Shown here piece after piece: positions 9,801-17,800 of a stretch of DNA of 45,132 nucleotides; positions within the stretch are counted from its first letter, which is position 1; each line of letters opens with the position of its first letter. This DNA comes from an uncultured Bacillota bacterium (GTDB taxonomy: Bacteria; Bacillota; Clostridia; Christensenellales; UBA1242). The notes under the pieces were generated by a model, which did no database searches, was not told where the DNA came from, and worked only from the letters and a program-made list of their open reading frames with translations. Both the position numbers and the translations under genes were made by a program. The DNA lies in contig URWY01000009.1 in NCBI GenBank assembly GCA_900551705.1, positions 1-45,132 on the forward strand, read 5' to 3'.

Positions 9801-11215
9801 TTGGTTTGCTGATAAGCACCACTTACATAATTTATTAGAGTTTGAGTGTCTGCTTGTTTTTCTGCACTGCCGCTGTAATTAACCTGGATATTGTTATTGC
9901 TATCTAAACTAAAAGTGTAATTTGCTAGTGCCTGTTCATCTTCCTCTTTTTCTTCTTTTGTCAAAATTTCACAATCATAATTTGAAGGTATTATCGAAAA
10001 ATTATATTCTTTTTCAAGATATTTATCTTTTACCTTATAATATATCTTAATCGTGTAATCGCCTATTTTATCAAACTTTAAATCAATATTAAAGATTCTA
10101 TCACTAGGGTAATTTTTACCATCAATCCATAAATTCCCTGACATAAACGAGTCATCACGATTCATAAAATCTCGCCTATTTGTTACTTGAGTTTTCCCGT
10201 AAGCATCTGTATAAATTATCTGCAGAAGTCCACATCCTAATCCGCCCTCAATATATGAATTTCCGCAAATCAAATTAGATTCATCATATTGGAAATAACC
10301 AAAGAAAGTTCCAAAAGCAACACCTGATTCGCGCTTTGTCCACTCATAACACAAAGAATTTAAAATATTTATGTAATCACTTTGACTTATTTTTATCGAT
10401 GCAGAATCAAAATAAGTATTTCTACTATTTATACCAATTCGGGGAATATTGCTAATATTATTGTTCGCTATCTGAAAAGCATTTGCATATTCATCATATC
10501 TTGATGTTTTTTCCCATAAATCTTCCCTATACACACCAGGTTGCTGATCAAAGTATCTATATCCAGAAGTTGTGTATTGATAAGCATCAAAAACTTGTTG
10601 AAGATCCCAATAGAAATCTGGGCTATATTCAGTTGGCAAAGTATATTGTAATATTCTGCCATTTTCTCTTTTTAATGCTTTTTTATATTGTGATGCACCG
10701 GTCAAAATCACATAGCCTAAAAATTTCTTTTCTCCATTGTATGTTACATGCACTTCCCTAAACATAAATTTTTGTGCTCTTGTGGCATTCCTTCTCCAAA
10801 GTTGAATTCTAGTGCCATCATCTGCAGATGCATTATCAACATCTAAAACATATCCACTAGAATACATTGGAGTTATTGTATAAACTGATTCATTATTAAC
10901 TGAATCTGTATATGCAATTTTAAACTGTTGATTTGAACCAAAATTTTGTGGATAACAGATAATATTAATGCCGTTCTTTTCTAAGATACCGCCATTAACA
11001 TCAATAACATAACAACCATTCGACTTGTTATTGAATCTTTTATCAACATCAGTATTTATAATTTGAAAAGTCCCGGAGATCTGCCCATTTACATTTTCAT
11101 AAGAAACTGTAATCTGAGTATCTGCCGAGACTTTTGAAGAGTTGATTATTAAAGATGAAAAAACTGGAACGATAAACATTAAAAGTAAAGCAAGTATTAA
11201 TATTTTCTTTTTCAT
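6830..11215 (-). CDS. Giant secreted protein with ricin-B-type lectin domain
   Basis: A 1461-residue protein with a classical signal peptide (KKK, then a hydrophobic core, to about residue 32). Residues about 45-160 resemble a ricin-B/beta-trefoil lectin: FQIINTDVDKRFNNKSNGCY, SNQQFKI, DDGTRIQLWRR and RAQKFMF carry the Q-x-F/W repeats that bind sugars. Two stretches look like bacterial Ig-like domains (KIGDYTIKIYYKVKDKY; ETGVYKIKVLNTHG). The last 350-400 residues are Leu/Lys/Asn-rich and probably coiled coil. No LPXTG or other wall anchor is seen. It is the first gene of the toxin operon and may attach the system to glycans on the producer or on target cells; this is inference. Confidence 0.75.
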   Translation of the reverse strand: MKKKILILALLLMFIVPVFSSLIINSSKVSADTQITVSYENVNGQISGTFQIINTDVDKRFNNKSNGCYVIDVNGGILEKNGINIICYPQNFGSNQQFKIAYTDSVNNESVYTITPMYSSGYVLDVDNASADDGTRIQLWRRNATRAQKFMFREVHVTYNGEKKFLGYVILTGASQYKKALKRENGRILQYTLPTEYSPDFYWDLQQVFDAYQYTTSGYRYFDQQPGVYREDLWEKTSRYDEYANAFQIANNNISNIPRIGINSRNTYFDSASIKISQSDYINILNSLCYEWTKRESGVAFGTFFGYFQYDESNLICGNSYIEGGLGCGLLQIIYTDAYGKTQVTNRRDFMNRDDSFMSGNLWIDGKNYPSDRIFNIDLKFDKIGDYTIKIYYKVKDKYLEKEYNFSIIPSNYDCEILTKEEKEEDEQALANYTFSLDSNNNIQVNYSGSAEKQADTQTLINYVSGAYQQTNEADKVKTIENFKETIKKYNTFKIAFSNKAFYLDAYANRYVTIQETEQGPTAVVSNLTYQKSNANSTDGIYHFISQNIYFSKQAYYRVYMQSMPTTQVFRNATYVYANEHEQIVNYASDYAFIEVKEEFPYTLITKVYYEFTDEQFEAISDKFDYRSKDIVYNTTNSPKYLKFTVEDIAGNRNEMYLCILPSNAPHVNYENFNKWSLKYNYIMNGYVAELYNSNLKTYEKHIYSSFDIARENVFKNIIENKDICKINEAGKYEVTFKPFTDSLVTFDTNEDLVNWMYSKCDENIKYITINPNEYSEYVFDELEMHTGTIYLEKDYYFTSDTNFPLFESYKIKFEYYSSKNSKLLKSGFITYNGEYRYGQTLFEILADNQDDNWVDGYVEFTEYNISANAGTKYVGYIVKDNPTIRIRLQEGNYVKYENVDDVVNLECEFFEIAKIYNAATAVIVNYNGTSITLDSNYLKDYKFSETGVYKIKVLNTHGLEYEISIVVSNLNKYFTGVKNFGTTDSAVVFKPDQLDFKCYINGEIVKNINYVESEEGYVIIFEVKEITQNIVIFKDGKVFSFIIYGNVDPNLKIYEMYNEYNCSINDIKLIYASLLDNYIELEEKIDIANGLLINNSQDPIAFAAACASIEEDYNANKTKYFILKNKVNDLNDFLVKINSIENPIFKKNENYIKINEFKTLMLDVDKLFLKEEEDFIELAKSFYNSLGIKNVTNELVDILIEYNTAKLTKTVEDYNKFVNTYFNRYINLLNNINTDVKSYFDKLNNFAYSAEVIERYNSGFNKCESLIVILDSLSQEQKEFKLNIYKLNKRLNNLKIDFDNPIYRANDYLTLKNTFDNVDAEINKLSNYDISSISNKIEGYILSVVNATFDYHNKVVNEDLEKLNSCIANYETTANRDIPFCPYSAIKKAVDTKKAKKNVESVNACLKNKLNLLKTDLKALKTLQESLSNYNCGQNLKCVVSTLQNLVVSAEKSINKANNI

Positions 11216-11250
11216 ATTAACCTCTCAAATAAATTTATTTATTCAAAAAA

Positions 11251-11278
11251 ATAATATCACAACGAAATTCTTTTGCAA
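11251..11278 (-). promoter_or_regulatory. Promoter of the lectin-toxin-immunity operon
   Basis: Minus-strand TTGCAA (11273-11278), 16-bp spacer, TATTAT (11251-11256), preceded by TG as in extended -10 boxes. A GAGAGG site precedes the ATG at 11215. Confidence 0.5.
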
Positions 11279-11340
11279 ATACCTAAATTTTATGGTAACT
11301 ATATAATTTTTTTATAGAATATATTCTTTAATAAATCATT

Positions 11341-11368
11341 TTGAAATATGGAAAAGGTTTGATACATT
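11341..11368 (+). promoter_or_regulatory. Possible promoter of the GrpB-family gene
   Basis: TTGAAA (11341-11346), 16-bp spacer, TACATT (11363-11368). The -10 box is imperfect. A GAGGTG ribosome binding site follows. Confidence 0.35.
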
Positions 11369-11384
11369 ATTATTGAGGTGAATT

Positions 11385-11918
11385 ATGATTGGTTTAGATA
11401 AAAGTTTGGTAACCGTTTACCCTTACGATCCAACATGGGTAGATGAATACAAAAAAGAAAAAGAAATTTTGAAAGACATTTTAAAAGATTTTGATGTCGA
11501 AATTGAACATGTTGGCAGCACATCAATTCCTGGATTAAGTGCAAAGCCTATAATCGACATTGCTATTGGTGCTCATGATGTTGAAACAATTAAAAAAATA
11601 GAACCTGTTTTGGCGGCTCATGGTTACGATATGCTAAATTCGCTTGAAGACAAAGGCGAAATTTTAGCAAGAAAAGGTCCAACAACTTGCAGGACCCATT
11701 ACATTCATATCCAAGTTTTAGGAAGCGAATACTGGAATGAATTTATCTATTTTAGAAAATATTTGCTTGAACACCCTGAATACATAAAAGAATATGAAAA
11801 TTTGAAAAAAGAACTTTCTGTAAAATATGCTGATGAACGCAAAAAATATACGGCAGCAAAAAATGACTTCATTACAAGCGTTTTAGAAAAAGCATACAAA
11901 TTATATGATGTAAATTAA
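11385..11918 (+). CDS. GrpB family protein (UPF0157, nucleotidyltransferase fold)
   Basis: A 177-residue single-domain protein. VYPYDPTWVDEYKKEK near the start and IEHVGSTSIPGLSAKPIIDI at about 40-60 are the hallmark motifs of the GrpB/UPF0157 family. The family has a nucleotidyltransferase-like fold, with the G-S-T-S and K-P-x-x-D positions at the predicted active site. HYIHIQ and FRKYLLEHPE further on also fit. Biochemical function is not established for the family. Length is normal. The gene is alone, preceded by GAGGTG and followed by a bidirectional terminator. Confidence 0.88.
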   Translation: MIGLDKSLVTVYPYDPTWVDEYKKEKEILKDILKDFDVEIEHVGSTSIPGLSAKPIIDIAIGAHDVETIKKIEPVLAAHGYDMLNSLEDKGEILARKGPTTCRTHYIHIQVLGSEYWNEFIYFRKYLLEHPEYIKEYENLKKELSVKYADERKKYTAAKNDFITSVLEKAYKLYDVN

Positions 11919-11944
11919 AAAGAACCTACTTAGGTTCTTTTTTT
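11919..11944. terminator. Bidirectional terminator between GrpB and phosphoketolase genes
   Basis: AAAAAGAACCTA-CT-TAGGTTCTTTTT forms a long stem with A and T runs on each side, so it works in both directions. The stop codon of the minus-strand gene lies inside the stem. Confidence 0.85.
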
Positions 11945-13864
11945 TGTTAATATATTTATAATTTGTTCGTCACCCATTTCGTTTATTTTTAATTTGTTTT
12001 CAATATTGGTGCTCTTAATACTTTTGTCTTTATATCCTAAAATTTCAATGTCATTTGATATTCCAAAGAGCAAATTTTTCAAAACGCTTTGGTATCCCAT
12101 ATATGTATATACAACCTTGTTTGAACCAAATATTCTTTTAATTCGTTTATTATCTTTTAAAACATCTAAATTATTTATATACACATATTTGATTTTTAAA
12201 TTAGGTTGATTTTTGTCCAAAAATTCTTTGATGCGTAATTGTTGACTAAACAAGTAGTCACCTGTTGAAGCATATATGACATCTGCATTTTTACAACGAT
12301 TTAGATATATAACATCATTGCTGTTCCTATTCAAATTTGATTCGTTCTTGATATTTTTCGAAATTGTAATAACATTGATTTGATTTTTACTATTTAAACA
12401 TTTGCTCAAATTTTTTAAAAGCGCATTTGAGTTTGTTGGATAATAGCAGTGCACATTTTCATAATTCTTAGATAAAAGTGCTGACACAAACTCTGGGTTT
12501 TGGTGCGAATAAGTGTTTTCAAACGCAGTGCTTGTTAAAATAAAATTTAAACTAGGTTTTTCGCATCGCATTGCCACTTCAGATTGGTAAATGTATTTTT
12601 GATACTGACTTACCATGCTGACAAAAACGCTTGCAAACGCTTCATAAGTCACAAATAGCCCGTTGTTGCCTGCTTGTGCATAACCCTGAAATACACCTTC
12701 TAAAACATTCTCACTTAAAAGTTCTAAAATGTTTTTATTTATGCAATTAAGTCCTGCAAGTTTATTTGAGTTTATTTCGTCAGGCGAAAAAATAAAAATT
12801 TTATTTTCTTGCATCAAACTTTTTAATGAGTTTTCCAAGTTTTCAAAAGTTGATAAATTTGCATCACATTCTAATTTAACTGGCAACAAATCTTTTTCAC
12901 TTACAAAGAAATCGTAATCATAAAAATTGAAAATTTCTTTTAATTTGCTTTCAGTTAAATTGAACTTATATTTGTCTTTCCATTTATTTAAAATTTCAAC
13001 TTTTTCATTAGCCGCCAATTTCGCAAGTGGGTCTTTATGCGATAAAATATTGCCTTCAATTGAGATAGTTCCATCGCAAAGCCCTGTCAAGCCTTTGTTA
13101 GATTTAAAAATTATAACTGGCGATTTTTTATCATTTTTTAACAATTTATATGCTTTTTCAAGTGTTTTTTCAATATTTTTATGATTTACTGAGCAAAAAA
13201 GCGGCTCAAAGCCAAAACTTTTAAAAAATGATTTTATTTCATTCTTTGACATTTTTGCAAAAGTTGAAGTCGAACACATTTTGTATTTATTCAAATTTAT
13301 TATAGGCAAAACTTTGTTAGACTTTTTAACTTTATTTAGTTGCCAACTTGCCATAAGCGTTGCAGTTTCACATTCGCCATCACCAATTATGCAAGGCAAA
13401 ATATCTATCTCAGAATTTAAGCAATAACCATAAGCAAACGCTAAACTATATCCAAGTTCGCCGCCGTCATATAAAGTTGTTGGATATTCTGGATTGACCT
13501 CAGAACGAATGTTTGCTCCAAATTCTTTTATTAACTCGCCCAAACCTTCGAAATTGTTTGGATATTTGTGGTCAACTTTAAACCATGAGTTTGTAAGCCA
13601 CAAATTAGCACTAACGCTTGAACCAGCATGTCCTGTTCCAACCAAAATGTTCGCTTTTAAATTATGCTTTTTAAAAAGATTGATTAAATGAAGATACAAA
13701 AAATTTATTGACGGACAAGCCCCCCAATGTCCAAACGACCTATCTTTCAAATTTGAAATTTGCAATTTTTCATCAAAATTAACAAAAGAATTTAAGTAAT
13801 TTTGAGACAAAGTTATATAATTTGCAAATTTGAAACAATCTTCAAAAAATTTTTTATCTTTCAC
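11930..13864 (-). CDS. Short, divergent phosphoketolase-like thiamine-diphosphate enzyme
   Basis: About 644 residues; classical xylulose-5-P/fructose-6-P phosphoketolases are near 790-830. Family motifs are present: GHWGACPS (45-52), GTGHAG (76-81, normally GPGHGG), DGGELGYS (133-140), the ThDP motif GDGECET (161-167), SHKDPL, TYEAF with the proton-relay Glu, and NTYSHQNPEF with the conserved Asn/His pair. The usual His of IHEGGELGYS is Tyr here, and the C-terminal domain is shortened. The canonical reaction gives acetyl phosphate and an aldose phosphate. GTG at 13864 is chosen because AAGGA stands 7 nt upstream and the radical SAM stop 2 nt upstream; an ATG at 13882 would overlap that gene and has no ribosome binding site. 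Confidence 0.75.
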   Translation of the reverse strand: MKDKKFFEDCFKFANYITLSQNYLNSFVNFDEKLQISNLKDRSFGHWGACPSINFLYLHLINLFKKHNLKANILVGTGHAGSSVSANLWLTNSWFKVDHKYPNNFEGLGELIKEFGANIRSEVNPEYPTTLYDGGELGYSLAFAYGYCLNSEIDILPCIIGDGECETATLMASWQLNKVKKSNKVLPIINLNKYKMCSTSTFAKMSKNEIKSFFKSFGFEPLFCSVNHKNIEKTLEKAYKLLKNDKKSPVIIFKSNKGLTGLCDGTISIEGNILSHKDPLAKLAANEKVEILNKWKDKYKFNLTESKLKEIFNFYDYDFFVSEKDLLPVKLECDANLSTFENLENSLKSLMQENKIFIFSPDEINSNKLAGLNCINKNILELLSENVLEGVFQGYAQAGNNGLFVTYEAFASVFVSMVSQYQKYIYQSEVAMRCEKPSLNFILTSTAFENTYSHQNPEFVSALLSKNYENVHCYYPTNSNALLKNLSKCLNSKNQINVITISKNIKNESNLNRNSNDVIYLNRCKNADVIYASTGDYLFSQQLRIKEFLDKNQPNLKIKYVYINNLDVLKDNKRIKRIFGSNKVVYTYMGYQSVLKNLLFGISNDIEILGYKDKSIKSTNIENKLKINEMGDEQIINILTKKRT

Positions 13865-13866
13865 TT

Positions 13867-14943
13867 TTATTTCCTTATGCATTTATATGGTTTGTTTTGA
13901 TATGCCGTATAAAACAAACTGCGATAATTTTCCCATGATTGTGGCATCGCTGAATTATTTTGATAAACCTTTTCAACAATTTTTCGTGCATCTAAATAAT
14001 ATTCAAATTCTTTCGCACTTTCACATCTATAATTTTCTTGTTCGGAAGTGTAATTTTGATAAATTTGAATGTCTGGAAATTTATTAAAATGTGGTTCAAA
14101 TTCTTTTAAATGCTTTTCAAATACATCTAACTCTTCCAAGCCTAAAATATACATAAATGAATCTTCAAAGCCTAAACTTCTTGCATAATCAGCAAGCGCT
14201 AAACTCTTATCAAGAGTTAAACTTGCTTTCTCCTTTCTCATAATAAGTTCTCGGCCCTCAAATTTTTCCGTTGTGATGTATAAAGTGAATTTCCCGATTT
14301 CTTTTTTTATCAAATCTAAATACTCGAAAGTTCTAAGTTGCGAACCAATATATGAAATTCTGCCATCAAAATTGAATTGTTTCAAAGTCTTTTTAAGCAT
14401 TATTAAATGATTAACCAATTCTAATTCAGAAGGGAAACAACCCGTGCAAATAGTTATATTTTCAAGATTTGATAAATCTTTCAAATTGTTTTCTTTTAAA
14501 ATAACTCTAAAATATCGCAAAATTGCGTCTTCTGTTATAAGCCCTTCATCTTCTTCGCTTTCCAACCTATATGTTCCGCAAAACTTGCAGCCTTTGCATT
14601 GACTTCTAAAATTCGAATTCAAAGTCATAGCATTCAGCCCTTTGCGGAAATATGTGCTTGTGCAAGTGTCTTTTTCAATTTTATTAATTTTGCCAACATA
14701 TTTATCAGCCAAATATAATTCTTTATCTCTTATCTCAAAAGGAGTTGGATATGTGTTTACACAGACTGCGAAATAAAATTCATCATCGTAAGTGTTAAGT
14801 GTCATGTAAAACCTAATACGATTGTCTTCACAATCCATTTTCACACCATATCTATTAAGTGCAATAAGCAAAACATCTTCGCAAGGCATATTATACTTTT
14901 CTGCCAGCATTTCAACATCTGAATAATTATGAATATTCATCAT
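13867..14943 (-). CDS. Radical SAM domain protein, function unknown
   Basis: A 358-residue protein. Cys116, Cys119 and Cys122 (SQCKGCKFCGTY) form a CX2CX2C cluster like that binding the 4Fe-4S of radical SAM enzymes, although the usual spacing is CX3CX2C. The following alternation of strands and helices (NITICTGCFPSELELV, RISYIGSQLRTFEYLD, KFTLYITTEKFEGREL, DSFMYILGLEELDVF) fits the radical SAM barrel. About 100 residues precede the cluster and may recognise the substrate. The start codon overlaps the GGDEF stop by one base (TAATG), so the two are translationally coupled; the phosphoketolase begins 2 nt after this stop. The substrate cannot be read from the sequence. Confidence 0.7.
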   Translation of the reverse strand: MMNIHNYSDVEMLAEKYNMPCEDVLLIALNRYGVKMDCEDNRIRFYMTLNTYDDEFYFAVCVNTYPTPFEIRDKELYLADKYVGKINKIEKDTCTSTYFRKGLNAMTLNSNFRSQCKGCKFCGTYRLESEEDEGLITEDAILRYFRVILKENNLKDLSNLENITICTGCFPSELELVNHLIMLKKTLKQFNFDGRISYIGSQLRTFEYLDLIKKEIGKFTLYITTEKFEGRELIMRKEKASLTLDKSLALADYARSLGFEDSFMYILGLEELDVFEKHLKEFEPHFNKFPDIQIYQNYTSEQENYRCESAKEFEYYLDARKIVEKVYQNNSAMPQSWENYRSLFYTAYQNKPYKCIRK

Positions 14944-15608
14944 TACTCTCCTTCAATAGTTATTAAATTTTTGCCATTTTCTTTGCTTTCGCTTAACATC
15001 ATGTCAAGTTTATTTAAGTTTTCTTCTATTGACAACTCATAATTGTAATGTGCAATGCCAAAACTGCATGAAGCTTCACAATCTTGAATAATGCCATTGT
15101 TGATTTTTTGACAACGCTCTTTAAGCAAAGGCAAATCTTGCTCCTGAGTTAAAATAAACATTTCGTCACCGCCAAACCTAAAAACAAGTTCTGGCTTTTT
15201 AAATTCGTTTAAAAAGATTTCACCAATTCTTTTTAAAACTTTATCTGCATTAAAACGACCCCTTGTGGAATTAATTTTCTTAAAATTGTCTATATCGCCA
15301 AAAATAATTGAAAAATTGATCTTTTTATTAACCAAACTTGTTAATTTTGCCATTAAATGATTTTTATTATAAAATCCTGTTAACTTATCTATTTCCGCCG
15401 CCAAAATTAAATCTTTCAACAAAGTTATATCTCTATAGACAACTCTGCGGCAATCATTTGCATTTTGAATTTCTTCTAAATAAATTTTATTTTCAAAATA
15501 AAAAATGTTTGGATACAAAACATCTTGATTCAACTCAAAATCAAAATTCTTTTCCAAAACATTTCCATTCCTATCAATAATTTTAAATATATTATGATTT
15601 TCTTCCAT
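14943..15608 (-). CDS. GGDEF-domain diguanylate cyclase (GGDEM variant)
   Basis: A 221-residue protein with an N-terminal sensor-like segment of about 70 residues (KIIDRNGNVLEKNFDFEL) and a GGDEF domain from about 72. Visible are DKLTGFYNK, the metal-binding GDIDNFKKIN near 104-113 and FRFGGDEMF at 144-151. The active loop is GGDEM, a tolerated variant. The inhibitory RxxD site expected before the loop reads KKPE, so product feedback is probably lost. It should make cyclic di-GMP from two GTP; activity is inferred. There is no membrane segment. It is the first gene of the operon with the radical SAM and phosphoketolase genes. Confidence 0.85.
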   Translation of the reverse strand: MEENHNIFKIIDRNGNVLEKNFDFELNQDVLYPNIFYFENKIYLEEIQNANDCRRVVYRDITLLKDLILAAEIDKLTGFYNKNHLMAKLTSLVNKKINFSIIFGDIDNFKKINSTRGRFNADKVLKRIGEIFLNEFKKPELVFRFGGDEMFILTQEQDLPLLKERCQKINNGIIQDCEASCSFGIAHYNYELSIEENLNKLDMMLSESKENGKNLITIEGE

Positions 15609-15619
15609 ATCTCAATTAC

Positions 15620-15629
15620 TATTATATCA
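15620..15629 (-). promoter_or_regulatory. Extended -10 promoter of the GGDEF operon
   Basis: Minus-strand TGATATAAT matches the extended -10 consensus. No good -35 box is seen. The -10 ends about 12 nt before the ATG at 15608, and the ribosome binding site is weak. Confidence 0.45.
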
Positions 15630-15681
15630 GCATTTTATCCTTCTGAATATGCCAAAATTTAATAGTTAGTATAAATTATTT

Positions 15682-16563
15682 TTATAAGTTTTTTAAATAC
15701 TCTTCACAAACATTCACAAATTCGTAAATATACTTACTGCTATTTGCATTGTCATAAATTAAATACACATCGTCCGCTGGCAAATCTTTTAACCCTTCTA
15801 CAACAACCATTTCGCCACTATCAATTTCAGGCTGAATAGATTCAGTCATAAAATAACCAACCGCATCACAATTTTTGATAACCTGTTTTATCAAATTAGA
15901 ATTTGGAATTTCCATGATAACATTGTTTGGCGATATCCCATTATTTTTGAAGTATTCATTCAAGCATCTTCTTTTTTTAGATTCCAAAGGCAAAATTAAT
16001 GGCCAATCTGAAATTGTTTCAACATTTGATAGCAACTCTTTGTTTTTCTCAAAAAATTCTTTTGAGCAAGCAAAACAGTTTTCTGATTGACGCAAATAAA
16101 CATTTTCAATATTTCTATTGAATACTTCAAGTTTATTTTTGTCAAACAAAATGCTAATGTCGTGCCTATCAAACATAGAAGTTAAAGTTCTTGATTCGTT
16201 AATAACAATTTCCAGCCTGCAAGCAGGAAATCTTTTGTGAAATATGTTTATTATTTTTGATAGATATGTATCTGCAAGCCCTCTCAAAGAGCCAATAACA
16301 ATTTTTTGTTTAAAGTTTTCATCGCTGAATAAAATTTGTTCAACCGCTTTAAGTTTGCGATATAATTCTTCACCGTCTTTTGTTAGAACAAAATTCCTGC
16401 TATTTCTATCAATCAATTTTTTACCAAGTTCGTCTTCAAGTTTCTTAACGCTATAACTCAAAGAAGGTTGGGAAACCATAATTTTGTTAGACGCATTTGA
16501 ATAACCTTGAAATTCAACAACATAAAAGAAATATTTATAATTGTTAAGATTGATGTTGTCCAT
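15682..16563 (-). CDS. LysR-type transcriptional regulator
   Basis: A 293-residue protein. The N-terminal winged helix-turn-helix reads YKYFFYVVEFQGYSNASNKI, then SQPSLSYSVKKLEDELG, typical of LysR proteins. The remainder is the periplasmic-binding-protein-like effector domain, with GSLRGLADTYLSKIINIFHKR marking its first strand and helix. The start at 16563 is set by AGAGGTG just upstream; a longer frame to 16629 has no site and would run through the promoter. It is divergent from the PHP-PHP-HAD operon and is the likely regulator of it, and perhaps of itself. The ligand is unknown. Confidence 0.9.
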   Translation of the reverse strand: MDNINLNNYKYFFYVVEFQGYSNASNKIMVSQPSLSYSVKKLEDELGKKLIDRNSRNFVLTKDGEELYRKLKAVEQILFSDENFKQKIVIGSLRGLADTYLSKIINIFHKRFPACRLEIVINESRTLTSMFDRHDISILFDKNKLEVFNRNIENVYLRQSENCFACSKEFFEKNKELLSNVETISDWPLILPLESKKRRCLNEYFKNNGISPNNVIMEIPNSNLIKQVIKNCDAVGYFMTESIQPEIDSGEMVVVEGLKDLPADDVYLIYDNANSSKYIYEFVNVCEEYLKNL

Positions 16564-16580
16564 ATTCACCTCTTTATTAC

Positions 16581-16612
16581 TTATAATAGCATAAAGTAAA
16601 AAATAAAGCAAA
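16581..16612 (-). promoter_or_regulatory. LysR promoter with overlapping dyad
   Basis: Minus-strand TTTGCT (16607-16612), 18-bp spacer, TATTAT (16583-16588). A TTAT-N6-ATAA dyad at 16581-16594, consistent with the T-N11-A form of LysR sites, covers the -10 box and could mediate autorepression. Confidence 0.45.
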
Positions 16613-16622
16613 TCATTATATG

Positions 16623-16651
16623 TTGACAAATTGCATGGTATGTGCTAAAAA
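16623..16651 (+). promoter_or_regulatory. Candidate promoter of the PHP operon
   Basis: Perfect TTGACA (16623-16628), 17-bp spacer, TAAAAA (16646-16651) preceded by TGC. The -10 is poor but extended. The likely start site falls at the ATG at 16659, suggesting a leaderless message that may need an activator. Confidence 0.4.
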
Positions 16652-16658
16652 TAATTAT

Positions 16659-17789
16659 ATGAATAATTACAAATTTTGGGAAAAATATAATCAAATTTGT
16701 TTAAACAAGATTGACAACTTGCTTCGCGTTTTAGAGCAAGAAAAAGTGAATAAAATCTTGGTCGATTTACATATTCATTCCAATCACTCGTCAGACGGAA
16801 AACAGTCTTTGGACTTTATTATTGACGAATGTAACAAAAAGGGTTTTAAAATAATAGCCTTAACCGATCATGACGATGTTAAAGTCTTTAACGAACTTTA
16901 TAAAAAAATCAAAAAAAATCAGTTGCCAGAATTTCCAATTATTCTAACCGGCGTTGAACAAACTGTAAGTTTTCCAGCATACCAAACAATGTGCCACATT
17001 GTTAAACTCTTTATTAACCCATTTGATAAAGAGTTAAAAAAAGATTTAATTAAGTTGAATAATTCATATTTTAATCGTGCAAAAATACAAATTCAAAGGA
17101 TTCAAGAAAGCCCTGCCTTGCGCGAAATTTTTGAAAAATACGATATTAAAGTATCTTACAAAGAATTTTTAAAATATCTAAAATCAAAGAAAATTGCAAT
17201 TCCAGACTACGCCCCTCTTGTGGACTATTTAGCAGACAAACTTAAAGAAAAAAATGTTCCAACAAAAGATGTCTATGAAAGAGTTAAGTATTATAATAAT
17301 TTAGACACTTGCACACAAAGAAAAGTAATGCGAGATGCAAGGTTTGAATATTTGGACAAAAAATATGAAAATATAGATGTTCAAGACAATCGCAGATTCT
17401 TGCTTTCAATTTTGGGCGTCCGCGGAGTTGACGATGCTTATTTCAAAGATTATCCATCAAGCGGTTCTTTGTCTGTTGACGAATACGGACAAGTCAACAT
17501 ATTTAATATGAACACAAACGGCGTTACAATCTTTGCTCACCCAAATGAAACGAAATTACAACACATGGACCAGCTAAAAAATTGCAAGTGCAAATTTGTT
17601 GCTTTTGAAAACAATTTTAAATCAACCAATGTTGATAAAACCGCTGTTTCAAACGCAGCAAAAAAATTAGATTTATTCACAACCGTTGGCTCAGATAAAC
17701 ACGCAGAAGTTGAAAATGTCTATGACGATTTATCGTTCTACGAACTGCCAACAGAAAATATAAAAAAATTAATAAATGAAGTAAAATAA
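16659..17789 (+). CDS. PHP-domain metal-dependent phosphoesterase
   Basis: A protein of about 376 residues in which a PHP domain follows a 35-residue lead. Metal-ligand motifs are LVDLHIHSNHSSDG (about 34-47), ALTDHDD (67-73), TGVEQ, MCHIVKLF, FAHPNE and VGSDKHAE near the C-terminus, in the standard order. PHP proteins hydrolyse phosphoesters with two or three metal ions; the substrate is unknown. A large helical insertion (about 120-230) separates the third and fourth motifs. The start is uncertain: ATGs at 16620 and 16635 are also in frame, none has a ribosome binding site, and 16659 fits the candidate promoter. The second PHP gene follows after 11 bp. Confidence 0.8.
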   Translation: MNNYKFWEKYNQICLNKIDNLLRVLEQEKVNKILVDLHIHSNHSSDGKQSLDFIIDECNKKGFKIIALTDHDDVKVFNELYKKIKKNQLPEFPIILTGVEQTVSFPAYQTMCHIVKLFINPFDKELKKDLIKLNNSYFNRAKIQIQRIQESPALREIFEKYDIKVSYKEFLKYLKSKKIAIPDYAPLVDYLADKLKEKNVPTKDVYERVKYYNNLDTCTQRKVMRDARFEYLDKKYENIDVQDNRRFLLSILGVRGVDDAYFKDYPSSGSLSVDEYGQVNIFNMNTNGVTIFAHPNETKLQHMDQLKNCKCKFVAFENNFKSTNVDKTAVSNAAKKLDLFTTVGSDKHAEVENVYDDLSFYELPTENIKKLINEVK

Positions 17790-17800
17790 AAGGTGGCTTT

